The notes beneath the pieces were generated by a model that made no database searches, had not been told where the DNA came from, and was given only the letters and a program-made list of their open reading frames with translations. A DNA stretch of 48,173 bases from Candidatus Angelobacter sp. (lineage in GTDB: Bacteria > Acidobacteriota > Terriglobia > Terriglobales > Acidobacteriaceae): positions 1 through 48,173 of the forward strand of contig JAOAPH010000178.1 in NCBI GenBank assembly GCA_025462835.1. The letters are read 5' to 3'. This document shows, one piece after another, positions 17,508-25,346 of the stretch (its first letter is position 1; each line of letters begins with the position of its first letter). A program made the position numbers and the translations under genes.

Positions 17508-17539
17508 GAGGCGGGAAGATAGATTCATCCTCCCGCCTC
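17508..17539 (-). terminator. Terminator of the TonB receptor gene
   Basis: GAGGCGGGA (17508-17516) pairs with TCCCGCCTC (17531-17539); on the minus strand the hairpin is followed by CTTTCATC. It comes 19 bases after the receptor stop and just before the bacilliredoxin promoter. Confidence 0.6.
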
Positions 17540-17557
17540 ATAGTTTAGTGTGGCGAT

Positions 17558-20173
17558 CTAGAAGTGGAAGCCCAAATCCACCGTCAGTGTGCGAGGCGTA
17601 ACGAAGTGCGTTCCGCTGAAGGTGGACAGGAAGTTATACAGCGCCACTTTGTTGGTCACGTTGATGGCGGTAAAGCCAAGACTCCACTTGTAACGGTCGC
17701 CGCGGAAGAGATTGTCCTCCTTGACGCTGAGGTCAAAGAGGTTGCGGGGAGCCACTCGCGCGGGATTATGATCGTCATTTTGCGTTCCGGGAGCAGGAAT
17801 GGAGAGCCGCGTCGATCCGTACAAGTTCGGCGCGCAAGTGGTCAGGGGAGCAGCAAGCGTTGGCACTTGACTCCCGCAGAATAGGCCGGCTTGCATCTGC
17901 TGATCGGCTGTCAATCCGGTCAGATCTACCGGCGTTGTGGTATCCGTCGCAAAGGGAACGGCGCCGGCAACCAGGCCGCTGTCAAATCGCCAATTGACTG
18001 CGAACCACGGGCCGGTCTTCCAAGGTTGATACTGCACGTGTGTCGTTTGGTTGAACTTCTGGTCGTGGTCGATTCGGAACGGCGGCCCGACGGCGGCCAA
18101 GTCCGTGCCCAATCCGCCAACCTGCGGCTGGAAGAAGCGGGCGTTCACATGTCCCATCACGACGAATGCCGTGAAACCATGCGTCTCCGGCATGCTCACG
18201 CGAACCGAAGCGCCACTGATCTTGGAGTTGTGCCACGCAATCGGGAAGAAGACGGGCGTATTCAGAAAATCGCTGAAGTCGTATGCATTGCGCGTGAACT
18301 TCCACTGGTAATCAGCATCGACGATGAGGTGTTTTCCGAGCGCCTGCTGGAAGCCTGCATTGAACTGGTTCCGCTGTCCGGGACGAATGATCGATTCGCC
18401 AGTGGTACCGAATAGTGCGCTGATCACAGGATTGGCGCCGGTTGTGCTGGCCAGCACCAGGTTTTCATTGAATGGAGTCTCCATGACTCTGGCATAGGAG
18501 AGACGCAGGACGGTGTGGCTTGGCTTGATGTTGTAAGCGATTCCCACGCGTGGTTCCGGCTGTATGTCGGTGGCGATTCCACGATAGATATCAGCACGCA
18601 TTCCCAAGTTGAGAGTCAGGTCGCCCATCGTAATGGCATCCTGAAGGTACATTCCAACCTCCTTGATGTCCGCCTTACCATGGAATCCGAAGTTCGTTCC
18701 ACCCCGAGTGAGATCGAACGGTAAAAGTTCCGGCGTGAAGGCCGGATTGGCGGTCAACGCACCCGCGCATAGTGCAGGATCGGTAGGAGTCGCGCTTGGA
18801 TCAGGACTTCCGGATGCATCCAGGCAGGCTGCATTCACCGTTGGATCAGTAATTCCAAATGCGAAATTCTCCGTCAGCAATGTGTGCTGGAAGGTGATGC
18901 CTCCCTTGATGTTGTGCTTGCCTTTTACGTAGGAGAGATCAGCCTTGATCCCGGCATTCAAAAGTCTCCGTTTTTGCGACAGCGTCTCCGGCTGGTCCGC
19001 AAATGGATCATTGCTGGGGTAATAGTTAAAGTCATCATGCCGCACGAAAGCGCCGACGGCGAGCAACGTGGACGGGCTGAACAAGTGCGTCCAACTCGGG
19101 GCAATGTTGTAGGTCACAATCTGTGCGCGCTGGTCCTGATTTACCGCCTGTGCGTCAAACGAATTCGGCTGCTGGAACCAAGACCGGGTAAATCCGAGAT
19201 TCAAGTGTACGGTGTCTTTGTCTGACATCTGGACATCGAAGCGGTCAAACAGGTTTTGTTCGTTGCCCTTCGAATGGATCACCTGGAATTCCGGTGGATC
19301 CAGAAACCTGCCCGTATTCAAACCACTTGCCGAAACGAAATTGCCCCACTTGTCGCTGCCAAAGGCGACATCAGCGCCGGCAGTTGCGGTGCCAAACGTA
19401 CCGTAGGACGTTGTGATGCTGCCGGTGGGCTGTTTTTGTCCAAGTCCGGAGCGCGTCGTTACATTGATCACCAGGCTGGTCTTGCCGCCGTATTCAGCAG
19501 GCGGCGCGCCAGAGATTACTTCCAGCGACTGAATGGAATCGACAGGGATCTGGTTGGAGAACACTTTGCTCTGCTGGTCCGTGATCGGTTGGCCGTCCAC
19601 GGAGAAGGAATTTTCCGCGTGATCGCCGAGTCCGTGAAAGAGACCGTTGGAGTCTGCCACCACGCCCGGCGACGCCAGAGTCACAAGCGAGCTCACGGAA
19701 GACGATTGGCTCTCCAGCGGAAGCTTCTCAAACAGACCACGGTCGATGTCGGTGTGAAACGTGGGATCGTTCTCCAGCATCTCGCCCTCGCCCTTCACCT
19801 CTACGGTGGTGCTGGCGCCGGCGATGCTGAGATTGACGGTTACTTGTGAAGGGATCGAACCCTTGACGTCAACCACCTGCTTATTTGGCGCGAATCCCGC
19901 CGCCGTTACTGAGATCTGATACGGGTTCTCCGGAAGATTGTGGAATGTGAAAGTCCCCTCCGCTCCCGAAGTGATCTCGCGATGATAACCGCTCACACGA
20001 TTGTTTATTTCAACCTTGGCATTCGGCACTGCAGAGCCATTGGAATCGACTACTTTCCCCTGAACGCTGCCTCCGCCACCTATGTTCTGTGCGGCGGATG
20101 CTTCATAGCTAAAGACAAATATCACGGCTAAAAACAATATGAATAACAGGAACGGCTTGAATCGAACGTGCAT
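17558..20173 (-). CDS. TonB-dependent outer-membrane receptor with carboxypeptidase-regulatory domain
   Basis: 871 aa. Residues 1-27 are a signal peptide (cleavage near EASA-AQ). A carboxypeptidase D regulatory-like beta sandwich follows (about 34-115: VQGKVVDSNGSAVPNAKVEI), then the plug (about 140-245, with SFSVDGQPITDQQ and IQSLEVISGAPPAEYGGKT) and a beta barrel ending in VDLGFHF with the terminal aromatic typical of BamA substrates. Such receptors import ligands across the outer membrane using TonB energy; many acidobacterial members of the Oar/CarboxypepD type are annotated only by fold. Lying behind MerC-like and CxxC genes and opposite an RcnR-like regulator, a metal or metallophore is a reasonable but unproven substrate. 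Confidence 0.9.
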   Translation of the reverse strand: MHVRFKPFLLFILFLAVIFVFSYEASAAQNIGGGGSVQGKVVDSNGSAVPNAKVEINNRVSGYHREITSGAEGTFTFHNLPENPYQISVTAAGFAPNKQVVDVKGSIPSQVTVNLSIAGASTTVEVKGEGEMLENDPTFHTDIDRGLFEKLPLESQSSSVSSLVTLASPGVVADSNGLFHGLGDHAENSFSVDGQPITDQQSKVFSNQIPVDSIQSLEVISGAPPAEYGGKTSLVINVTTRSGLGQKQPTGSITTSYGTFGTATAGADVAFGSDKWGNFVSASGLNTGRFLDPPEFQVIHSKGNEQNLFDRFDVQMSDKDTVHLNLGFTRSWFQQPNSFDAQAVNQDQRAQIVTYNIAPSWTHLFSPSTLLAVGAFVRHDDFNYYPSNDPFADQPETLSQKRRLLNAGIKADLSYVKGKHNIKGGITFQHTLLTENFAFGITDPTVNAACLDASGSPDPSATPTDPALCAGALTANPAFTPELLPFDLTRGGTNFGFHGKADIKEVGMYLQDAITMGDLTLNLGMRADIYRGIATDIQPEPRVGIAYNIKPSHTVLRLSYARVMETPFNENLVLASTTGANPVISALFGTTGESIIRPGQRNQFNAGFQQALGKHLIVDADYQWKFTRNAYDFSDFLNTPVFFPIAWHNSKISGASVRVSMPETHGFTAFVVMGHVNARFFQPQVGGLGTDLAAVGPPFRIDHDQKFNQTTHVQYQPWKTGPWFAVNWRFDSGLVAGAVPFATDTTTPVDLTGLTADQQMQAGLFCGSQVPTLAAPLTTCAPNLYGSTRLSIPAPGTQNDDHNPARVAPRNLFDLSVKEDNLFRGDRYKWSLGFTAINVTNKVALYNFLSTFSGTHFVTPRTLTVDLGFHF

Positions 20174-20236
20174 CGGTGTCCTCCATGATGGACCGGTGGT
20201 TTAGCAATTATTTTCTTGGGGTGAAAATGGAAGCTG

Positions 20237-20539
20237 CTAAACCGAGGGAGGCGGACGGACGGAGAGAGAGAACGGCAGCACCACAGAAGATGCTGCTACT
20301 ACGTTGGGCATTGCCACTGTAATAGCCAGTGGTCTTGAAAATGACAGTTGGAAGGTTGTGGCAGTCTTGCCCGGCGAATGGTGTGCTGCCAGACAAATTG
20401 TGCAATCCGCTGAACTCTTAACCGTTGCGTGCGAGTGTGACACTTCCGCAATAGCGGTGACACTGATCAACACTATGCACGCGATAGCTACATACCGTCG
20501 AACCAGGGTACAACCACGGCTTGCAGAAACGAGATTCAT
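20237..20539 (-). CDS. Small secreted CxxC protein (metal-locus associated)
   Basis: 100 aa starting at the ATG at 20539. An N-terminal hydrophobic signal or anchor (VRRYVAIACIVLISVTAIAEV) is followed by a short motif with possible metal ligands: HSHATVKSSADCTICLAAHH, giving Cys46-x2-Cys49 and His35/37/53/54. The C-terminus is a second hydrophobic and proline-rich stretch. This resembles short DUF2946-like proteins found beside metal-transport TonB receptors, although I cannot assign the family firmly. It is 63 bases upstream of the receptor and 128 bases downstream of the MerC-like gene on the same strand, consistent with one operon. Confidence 0.7.
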   Translation of the reverse strand: MNLVSASRGCTLVRRYVAIACIVLISVTAIAEVSHSHATVKSSADCTICLAAHHSPGKTATTFQLSFSRPLAITVAMPNVVAASSVVLPFSLSVRPPPSV

Positions 20540-20667
20540 CGGAAGTTTATTTATACCACGGAATGAACCCCCGATTTCCCAATCAGTTGCACATCCGGTG
20601 TTGTTCTTTTGGTACTCACTAATCCAAGAAATCAGAGGTCAACTGATGCAAGTAAGAGTTTCGGGGG

Positions 20668-21132
20668 CTAATCCTCCGACGTTGGAACGGGAACGCAGTC
20701 CTTGCAATCGCGGCAGAAAGAATGGTTCATCGTGTGAGCAACGATGACAAAGAAGCTGCCACACATGGTGATCCCCGTTTCCCAGACGTGAGTCAGAGAA
20801 TCCCCAAAGAAAACTGCGCCAACAATGATCGCCATACCCGTGATCAAAGGAAGCAGAACGATGGGTCGCCGATGCCGCTTCAGCCCTGAGCGGAACGCGA
20901 TGGCTCCCACGCTGATCACAGCCAGCGCAATCACCCGGTGGACCTTTTCACTTCCGGGTATCGAATGCGCAAACACCGGTAGGAACGCGATCACCAATGG
21001 GGTCGCAATGCAATGAATGGCACAGGCTAAAGAAACCCCGATGCCCACGTAGTCAAGATTTCTGGTTGAGACGTTCTCGGATTGCAAGTACGTTGCTCCT
21101 TCAGTGGATGGAATCGGAGATTCTACATACAA
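20668..21132 (-). CDS. MerC-domain inner-membrane protein
   Basis: 154 aa with four predicted membrane helices. The first carries the MerC signature GIGVSLACAIHCIATPLV (Cys37, His40, Cys41). The C-terminus has a cysteine cluster, CRDCKDC (Cys140, 143, 146), after HTMNHSF, likely a cytoplasmic metal-binding tail. MerC proteins take up Hg(II) in mer operons, but stand-alone MerC-domain proteins often sit beside zinc- or other metal-regulated TonB receptors. No merA, merR or merT is present, so mercury resistance is not supported. Divergent from the RcnR-like regulator gene, with 101 bases of shared control region. Confidence 0.85.
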   Translation of the reverse strand: MYVESPIPSTEGATYLQSENVSTRNLDYVGIGVSLACAIHCIATPLVIAFLPVFAHSIPGSEKVHRVIALAVISVGAIAFRSGLKRHRRPIVLLPLITGMAIIVGAVFFGDSLTHVWETGITMCGSFFVIVAHTMNHSFCRDCKDCVPVPTSED

Positions 21133-21194
21133 CTTATTTGTCTGTCACTTTGATGGATTAGCGAAGCTGCAAAATGGCGATGGCCTTTTGACAT

Positions 21195-21222
21195 TTGCCC
21201 GTATACCCACCCCCAGTATATT
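21195..21222 (+). promoter_or_regulatory. Promoter of the RcnR-like regulator/ATPase operon
   Basis: TTGCCC (21195-21200) and TATATT (21217-21222) with a 16-base spacer; the spacer and -10 are covered by the G/C-tract operator. A better -35 (TTGACA, 21188-21193) lies seven bases further upstream but would leave a 23-base spacer. The predicted leader before ATG 21234 is only a few bases. Confidence 0.5.
21202..21220. promoter_or_regulatory. RcnR/CsoR-type operator
   Basis: The plus strand reads TATACCCACCCCCAGTATA; the complement (TATACTGGGGGTGGGTATA) has the ACT-G-tract-GT arrangement of known RcnR/CsoR sites, near-palindromic ends around a G-tract. It overlaps the promoter 13 bases before the regulator's start, fitting autorepression relieved by metal. 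Confidence 0.75.
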
Positions 21223-21233
21223 CTTTCCTTGAT

Positions 21234-21503
21234 ATGGCACACACCGTTCGTGACAAGAAGAAGCTCTTGAACCGCGTCCGCAGACTCCGGGGACAGATTG
21301 AAGCCGTGGAACGACTGCTCGAATCCGAAGTGGAATGCTCTGACGTCCTTCAGCAGATTGCCGCTTGCCGGGGATCGATCAATGGGCTCATGGCCGAGGT
21401 GTTGGAGGGGCATATCCGATGCCATATCGCCGAGCCCAAACAGAAGCCCCGGGCCAAGGCAGTAGAAGAACTGATTGGTATCACCAAGTCATATTTGAAA
21501 TAG
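21234..21503 (+). CDS. RcnR-like metal-sensing repressor (CsoR/RcnR family)
   Basis: 89 aa from the ATG at 21234. The frame 13 codons upstream would run through the promoter. All four-helix family blocks are present: MAHTVRDKKKLLNRVRRLRG, VECSDVLQQIAACRGSINGL and EVLEGHIRCHI. Residues His3, Cys35, His60 and His64 coincide exactly with the Ni(II)/Co(II) ligands known for E. coli RcnR (H3, C35, H60, H64), whereas CsoR copper sensors use a different C-H-C set. It is therefore best read as an RcnR-like Ni/Co sensor rather than a copper or formaldehyde sensor. It is followed 17 bases later by a metal P-type ATPase gene, presumably in the same transcript. Confidence 0.9.
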   Translation: MAHTVRDKKKLLNRVRRLRGQIEAVERLLESEVECSDVLQQIAACRGSINGLMAEVLEGHIRCHIAEPKQKPRAKAVEELIGITKSYLK

Positions 21504-21520
21504 CAGAATCGAGAAACGTC

Positions 21521-23434
21521 ATGGCGAGTAACCAGCTGACGGTGCACACGAACGGCGCAACACACGAACACAAGCATCCCGAAGCGCACGACCAAGAGCT
21601 GCACGATCACGGATTTGAATGGGAAGAAGCCGTTCGGATCGGCCTGGTCGCGTTGGCCGCGGGGTTGGTTTGGTTTCGGGTCTGGGAGCCATTTGCGAAG
21701 ATCAGCGTGATCGGTGTCGTCGGGACGCTCATCGGTATTTATCCGATCTTGAAAGAGGCCGCCGAGAACGTGATGGAGCGCCGGATGACCATGGAACTCT
21801 CCATGACCATCGCGATTCTTGCCGCGCTCGCCATCGGGCAATTCTTTACCGCATTGGTCATCGTTCTATTCGTGCTCATTGCCGAGGTACTGGAAGGCTT
21901 GACTGTTCGCCGAGGCAGGACAGCGATCAAACAACTGTTGGACTTTCTCCCGCGCGAGGTCACCGTGCGCAGAAGCGGCGCAACGGTGCGTACTACTGCT
22001 GAGACCATCATTGCCGGAGAGATCGTTGAGGTGAATCCGGGCGGAAGGATTCCTGTAGATGGGATCGTGACGGGCGGCAACTCTTTTGTTGATCAGTCCA
22101 CCATCACCGGTGAATCGATGCCGGCAGAAAAGATCGCGGGTGCGCAAGTTTACGCCGGCACAATGAATCAATCCGGCGCTCTGCAGATCCAAGTCACCGG
22201 GATCGGACGAGACACGGCATTCGGCCGCATCGTGCAAGCGGTGGAGCAGGCGGAGCGCTCTCGCGCGCCCATTCAAAAGACCGCAGATAAGCTTGCCGGC
22301 TATCTCGTTTGGTTTGCGCTGGGCTGCGCCGCGCTCACGTTCGTCATTACCCGAAATCTGACCTCGACTATTTCCGTGATCATTGTCGCCGGCGCTTGCG
22401 GTATCGCCGCAGGTACGCCGCTGGCTATCCTGGGCGGCATCGGACGTGCGGCGCGCCAAGGGGCGATCATCAAAGGTGGGCTTTACCTCGAAGCGCTGAG
22501 TTCCGTTCAGATAGTAGTCTTCGACAAAACCGGCACGCTCACATTCGGTGATCCTGAAGTTGCAGCAGTGGTTCCCGCGGATGGTCGGACCGAACAGGAA
22601 GTTCTGACCTTTGCTGCCATTGCGGAGCGTCGTTCGGAACACCCTTTGGCTAAGGCGATCTTGAAATGTGCCATCGCCGGCAACATTGCAATCGATGAAC
22701 CGGAGCAGTTCCAATATCTGCCGGGACGAGGCATCACTTGCTCGAGTGGACGCGCGCAGATCGTTGCAGGAAATCGCGGATTTCTGGAAGAACATGGGAT
22801 CGCGCTGAATGGCGCTTCCTCAAACGGGATAGGCTCAGAGGTTTTTCTGGCCACGAATGGCGCCTACGTGGGTTCCATCTTGATCGCTGACCGGCTCCGT
22901 CCGGAAGCGAAGGATGCGGTCGCGGCGCTACACAAGATGGGCTTGCGCACCGCACTGCTGACGGGAGACAGCAGGCAGATTGCCGATGCGGTTGCTAAAG
23001 AGGTAGGAATCGACACCGTCTATGCAGAGGTACTTCCCCACGAAAAACAAAAGATCATTCGCGATCTGAGGAACAAGGGTGAGCGTGTCGCCATGGTAGG
23101 CGACGGCGTCAACGACGCTCCTGCGCTGATGGAAGCTACCGTGGGGATCGCGATGGGCTCGGGAACAGATGTCGCCCGTGAGAGCGCCAATATTATGCTG
23201 ATCGGCAATGACCTTCTTCGCCTGGTGGAGACGGTCCAGATCGCACGCCGATGCAATCGTGTGATCATGCAGAACTTTACCGGCACATTGGCTGTGGATG
23301 CGGTCGGAGTCGCGCTCGCGGCACTTGGCATGCTAAATCCACTGTTTGCTGCCTTCATTCACGTTTCATCAGAACTCGCATTTATCCTGAACTCCGCACG
23401 GTTGCTGCCTGCTGCCAAGAAAATCGGGCAATAA
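21521..23434 (+). CDS. P1B-like heavy-metal transporting ATPase, CPC motif replaced by GAC
   Basis: 637 aa from ATG 21521, 17 bases after the regulator stop. The N-terminus lacks an HMA domain but has seven histidines in the first 30 residues (HEHKHPEAHDQELHDH). Actuator TGES at 196-199; phosphorylation motif D335-KTGT; P1B-specific SEHPLAK with His374-Pro375; hinge VGDGVNDAPAL; last helix HVSSELAFILNSARLL. The membrane metal motif, normally CPC or SPC, reads G291-A292-C293 followed by GIAAGTPLAI, so the proline and first cysteine are missing. Relatives with ACG at this site are, from memory, known but poorly characterised. Probably exports Ni, Co or another soft/borderline cation under the upstream repressor. 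Specificity cannot be assigned. Confidence 0.88.
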   Translation: MASNQLTVHTNGATHEHKHPEAHDQELHDHGFEWEEAVRIGLVALAAGLVWFRVWEPFAKISVIGVVGTLIGIYPILKEAAENVMERRMTMELSMTIAILAALAIGQFFTALVIVLFVLIAEVLEGLTVRRGRTAIKQLLDFLPREVTVRRSGATVRTTAETIIAGEIVEVNPGGRIPVDGIVTGGNSFVDQSTITGESMPAEKIAGAQVYAGTMNQSGALQIQVTGIGRDTAFGRIVQAVEQAERSRAPIQKTADKLAGYLVWFALGCAALTFVITRNLTSTISVIIVAGACGIAAGTPLAILGGIGRAARQGAIIKGGLYLEALSSVQIVVFDKTGTLTFGDPEVAAVVPADGRTEQEVLTFAAIAERRSEHPLAKAILKCAIAGNIAIDEPEQFQYLPGRGITCSSGRAQIVAGNRGFLEEHGIALNGASSNGIGSEVFLATNGAYVGSILIADRLRPEAKDAVAALHKMGLRTALLTGDSRQIADAVAKEVGIDTVYAEVLPHEKQKIIRDLRNKGERVAMVGDGVNDAPALMEATVGIAMGSGTDVARESANIMLIGNDLLRLVETVQIARRCNRVIMQNFTGTLAVDAVGVALAALGMLNPLFAAFIHVSSELAFILNSARLLPAAKKIGQ

Positions 23435-23478
23435 GTCTGCTAGTCCCTCCTAATGTACTAGGGTGGAACTCCTCTTGC

Positions 23479-23506
23479 TTTGTATTGTGAAGCACTTTAA
23501 TATAGT
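23479..23506 (+). promoter_or_regulatory. Possible promoter of the uppS operon
   Basis: TTTGTA (23479-23484) and TATAGT (23501-23506) with a 16-base spacer, 57 bases upstream of the uppS start. It is the best match in the 129-base gap after the ATPase gene. Confidence 0.4.
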
Positions 23507-23563
23507 GAGGCTCGCTACTTTGCCGCGAGTTCGTGGTAGGTTAAAGCGTTTGAGGAGATTGCG

Positions 23564-24358
23564 TTGCGGACGTCTGTGATCAAGGGGTTGAGCCACAAGG
23601 AGCAGGAGGTCTATGACCTGCTCGATCCCCAACGCCTGCCCCATCACATCGCCATCATCATGGACGGTAACGGACGCTGGGCCAAGCGCCGCCATCTTCC
23701 CCGGATCGCCGGACACAAAAGAGGAGTGGAAGCCGTTCGAGGAACAGTGGAAACCGCCTCGCGCGTGGGCATTCCCTGGCTGACGCTGTACGCCTTTTCC
23801 GTGGAAAACTGGAAGCGCCGTCCCAAGACTGAAGTCTCTTTCCTCATGCGACTTTTGGTGACCTATCTAAAGCGCGAACTCTCCACGTTCAACGACAACA
23901 ACATCCGGCTTGAGTACATTGGCAGGCGGCTCGAGCTTCCCGATGAAGTACAAGAAACGATGCAGTGGGCGCAGGATGCGACGGCAAAGAACACCGGCAC
24001 GGTGCTGACGCTTGCCCTGAATTACGGCGCGCGCTCGGAACTCGCCGACGCGTTCAACTCTATAGTCGACGCGGCCGCCAAGAACGGCGGGCTCGAACAC
24101 CTGCGCAAGCAACTAATCGACGAAGAGACCATCGGTAAGCACCTCTACACATCGCATCTGCCGGATCCCGACCTGGTCATCCGCACTAGTGGCGAGATGC
24201 GATTGAGCAACTTCCTGCTATGGCAGTTGGCCTACTCGGAAATTTACGTCACTGAGACTTTGTGGCCGGATTTCAGCGGTAAGCACCTGCTGGAGGCCAT
24301 CGCAGACTTTCAAAAACGGGAACGTCGCTTCGGCGGCCTCGCCGAACACTCCGCATAG
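23564..24358 (+). CDS. uppS: Undecaprenyl diphosphate synthase (isoprenyl transferase)
   Basis: 264 aa. A cytosolic cis-prenyltransferase that extends farnesyl diphosphate with isopentenyl diphosphate to the C55 lipid carrier needed for peptidoglycan and glycan export. Active-site block IMDGNGRWAKRR with Asp34, then GHKRGVEAVR, YAFSVENWKRP-like YAFSVENWKRRP, LALNYGARSEL and PDLVIRTSGEMRLSNFL...ELYVTETLWPDF-like segments complete the family fold. The start is TTG, supported by GAGGAG seven bases upstream; no in-frame ATG precedes the conserved core. First gene of a run uppS-cdsA-dxr-rseP of lipid, isoprenoid and envelope functions. Confidence 0.97.
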   Translation: MRTSVIKGLSHKEQEVYDLLDPQRLPHHIAIIMDGNGRWAKRRHLPRIAGHKRGVEAVRGTVETASRVGIPWLTLYAFSVENWKRRPKTEVSFLMRLLVTYLKRELSTFNDNNIRLEYIGRRLELPDEVQETMQWAQDATAKNTGTVLTLALNYGARSELADAFNSIVDAAAKNGGLEHLRKQLIDEETIGKHLYTSHLPDPDLVIRTSGEMRLSNFLLWQLAYSEIYVTETLWPDFSGKHLLEAIADFQKRERRFGGLAEHSA

Positions 24359-24437
24359 CAGCCCATCCAGCTTCGCTGAACTCCGATGTAGGATGTAGCA
24401 TCCCATTACCCGCAATAGACACTTGGGAGCAATTACG

Positions 24438-25346
24438 ATGAAACGCATCCTCACAGCTGTGGTCCTGATTCCATTGGTGCTGCTGCTTTTATTCAAAGCA
24501 CCACCTTGGTTGCTGCCGCTAGTACTGGCAGTAATAGCGTTGGCGGCAACACACGAATACTTCAACATCGTTGAAGGGCACGGGATAAAGCCATTCCGGG
24601 CGTTGACAATGGTGTTGATTGCTTTCCTTTTCCTTCCCGTAACATTGCCAGGTTTAAGTGCTCCTCAATCACAGTTGCTGGTGCTTGCCAAGTACGCAGC
24701 AGTGGCCCTCGCTCCGTTCGTTCTGCTTGCGCTTGGACTCAGTCGTGAGTCTCTATCCACGGCGCTTCCCGGTGCCGCAGCTTCGTATTTCGCAATTCCC
24801 TACATCGCGTTGGGACTTTTCGCTGTCGGCTTGCCCATCTGGTTCTTCCCCGCAGGCACGATCTTGGTCTTCTACCTGTTGATCGTCGTCTGGAGCGGCG
24901 ATATCTTTGCTTACTACGTTGGAAAGACCATCGGCAAACATAAGCTCGCGCCACGAGTGAGCCCGGGCAAGACTTTGGAGGGTACAGTCGCATCGCTCGT
25001 TGGTGCTGCGGTTATCGGCTGCTTGATCTTGCGACACCTGCCCGCAGTTTTCATCGGGCTTTCAAAGATAGGACTGGTTCCACCCATTAGCGTTTTCGGT
25101 GGCGTGCCGCCATTTAGTACGCCTTCCCTGCTCATAGCCGTTATCGTTTCATTGGTCATCAACGCTGCCGCTCAGGTCGGCGACTTGGTTGAATCGATGA
25201 TCAAGCGCGGAGCAAACGTTAAAGACTCCGGAGGCCTGCTTCCCGGTCACGGCGGCGTTCTCGACCGCATCGACGCCCTGCTTTTTGCCGCTCCAATCGC
25301 CGTGCTAACATTTGCACTCACCGGCTTACATCGGCTCATTAAATGA
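24438..25346 (+). CDS. cdsA: Phosphatidate cytidylyltransferase (CDP-diacylglycerol synthase)
   Basis: 302 aa from ATG 24438 (GGGAG lies about ten bases upstream; the frame could extend five codons further). It makes CDP-diacylglycerol from phosphatidic acid and CTP at the inner membrane. About eight hydrophobic helices are visible. The CDS signature is intact near the C-terminus: VKDSGGLLPGHGGVLDRIDA. The stop overlaps the dxr start by ATGA (25343-25346), indicating translational coupling. Confidence 0.95.
   Translation: MKRILTAVVLIPLVLLLLFKAPPWLLPLVLAVIALAATHEYFNIVEGHGIKPFRALTMVLIAFLFLPVTLPGLSAPQSQLLVLAKYAAVALAPFVLLALGLSRESLSTALPGAAASYFAIPYIALGLFAVGLPIWFFPAGTILVFYLLIVVWSGDIFAYYVGKTIGKHKLAPRVSPGKTLEGTVASLVGAAVIGCLILRHLPAVFIGLSKIGLVPPISVFGGVPPFSTPSLLIAVIVSLVINAAAQVGDLVESMIKRGANVKDSGGLLPGHGGVLDRIDALLFAAPIAVLTFALTGLHRLIK

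Noticed and set aside
17455-17541. 29-residue N-terminal extension of the bacilliredoxin
   Set aside because: It would cover the TATAAT promoter and the TonB-receptor terminator; AAGGAG before ATG 17454 gives the usual family N-terminus.
20668-21132. Mercury resistance operon
   Set aside because: Only a MerC-type domain is present; no MerR, MerT, MerP or MerA was found, and the adjacent regulator is RcnR-like.
21188-21222. Promoter using TTGACA (21188-21193) with TATATT
   Set aside because: The spacer would be 23 bases; TTGCCC at 21195 with 16 bases is more usual, although neither is proved.
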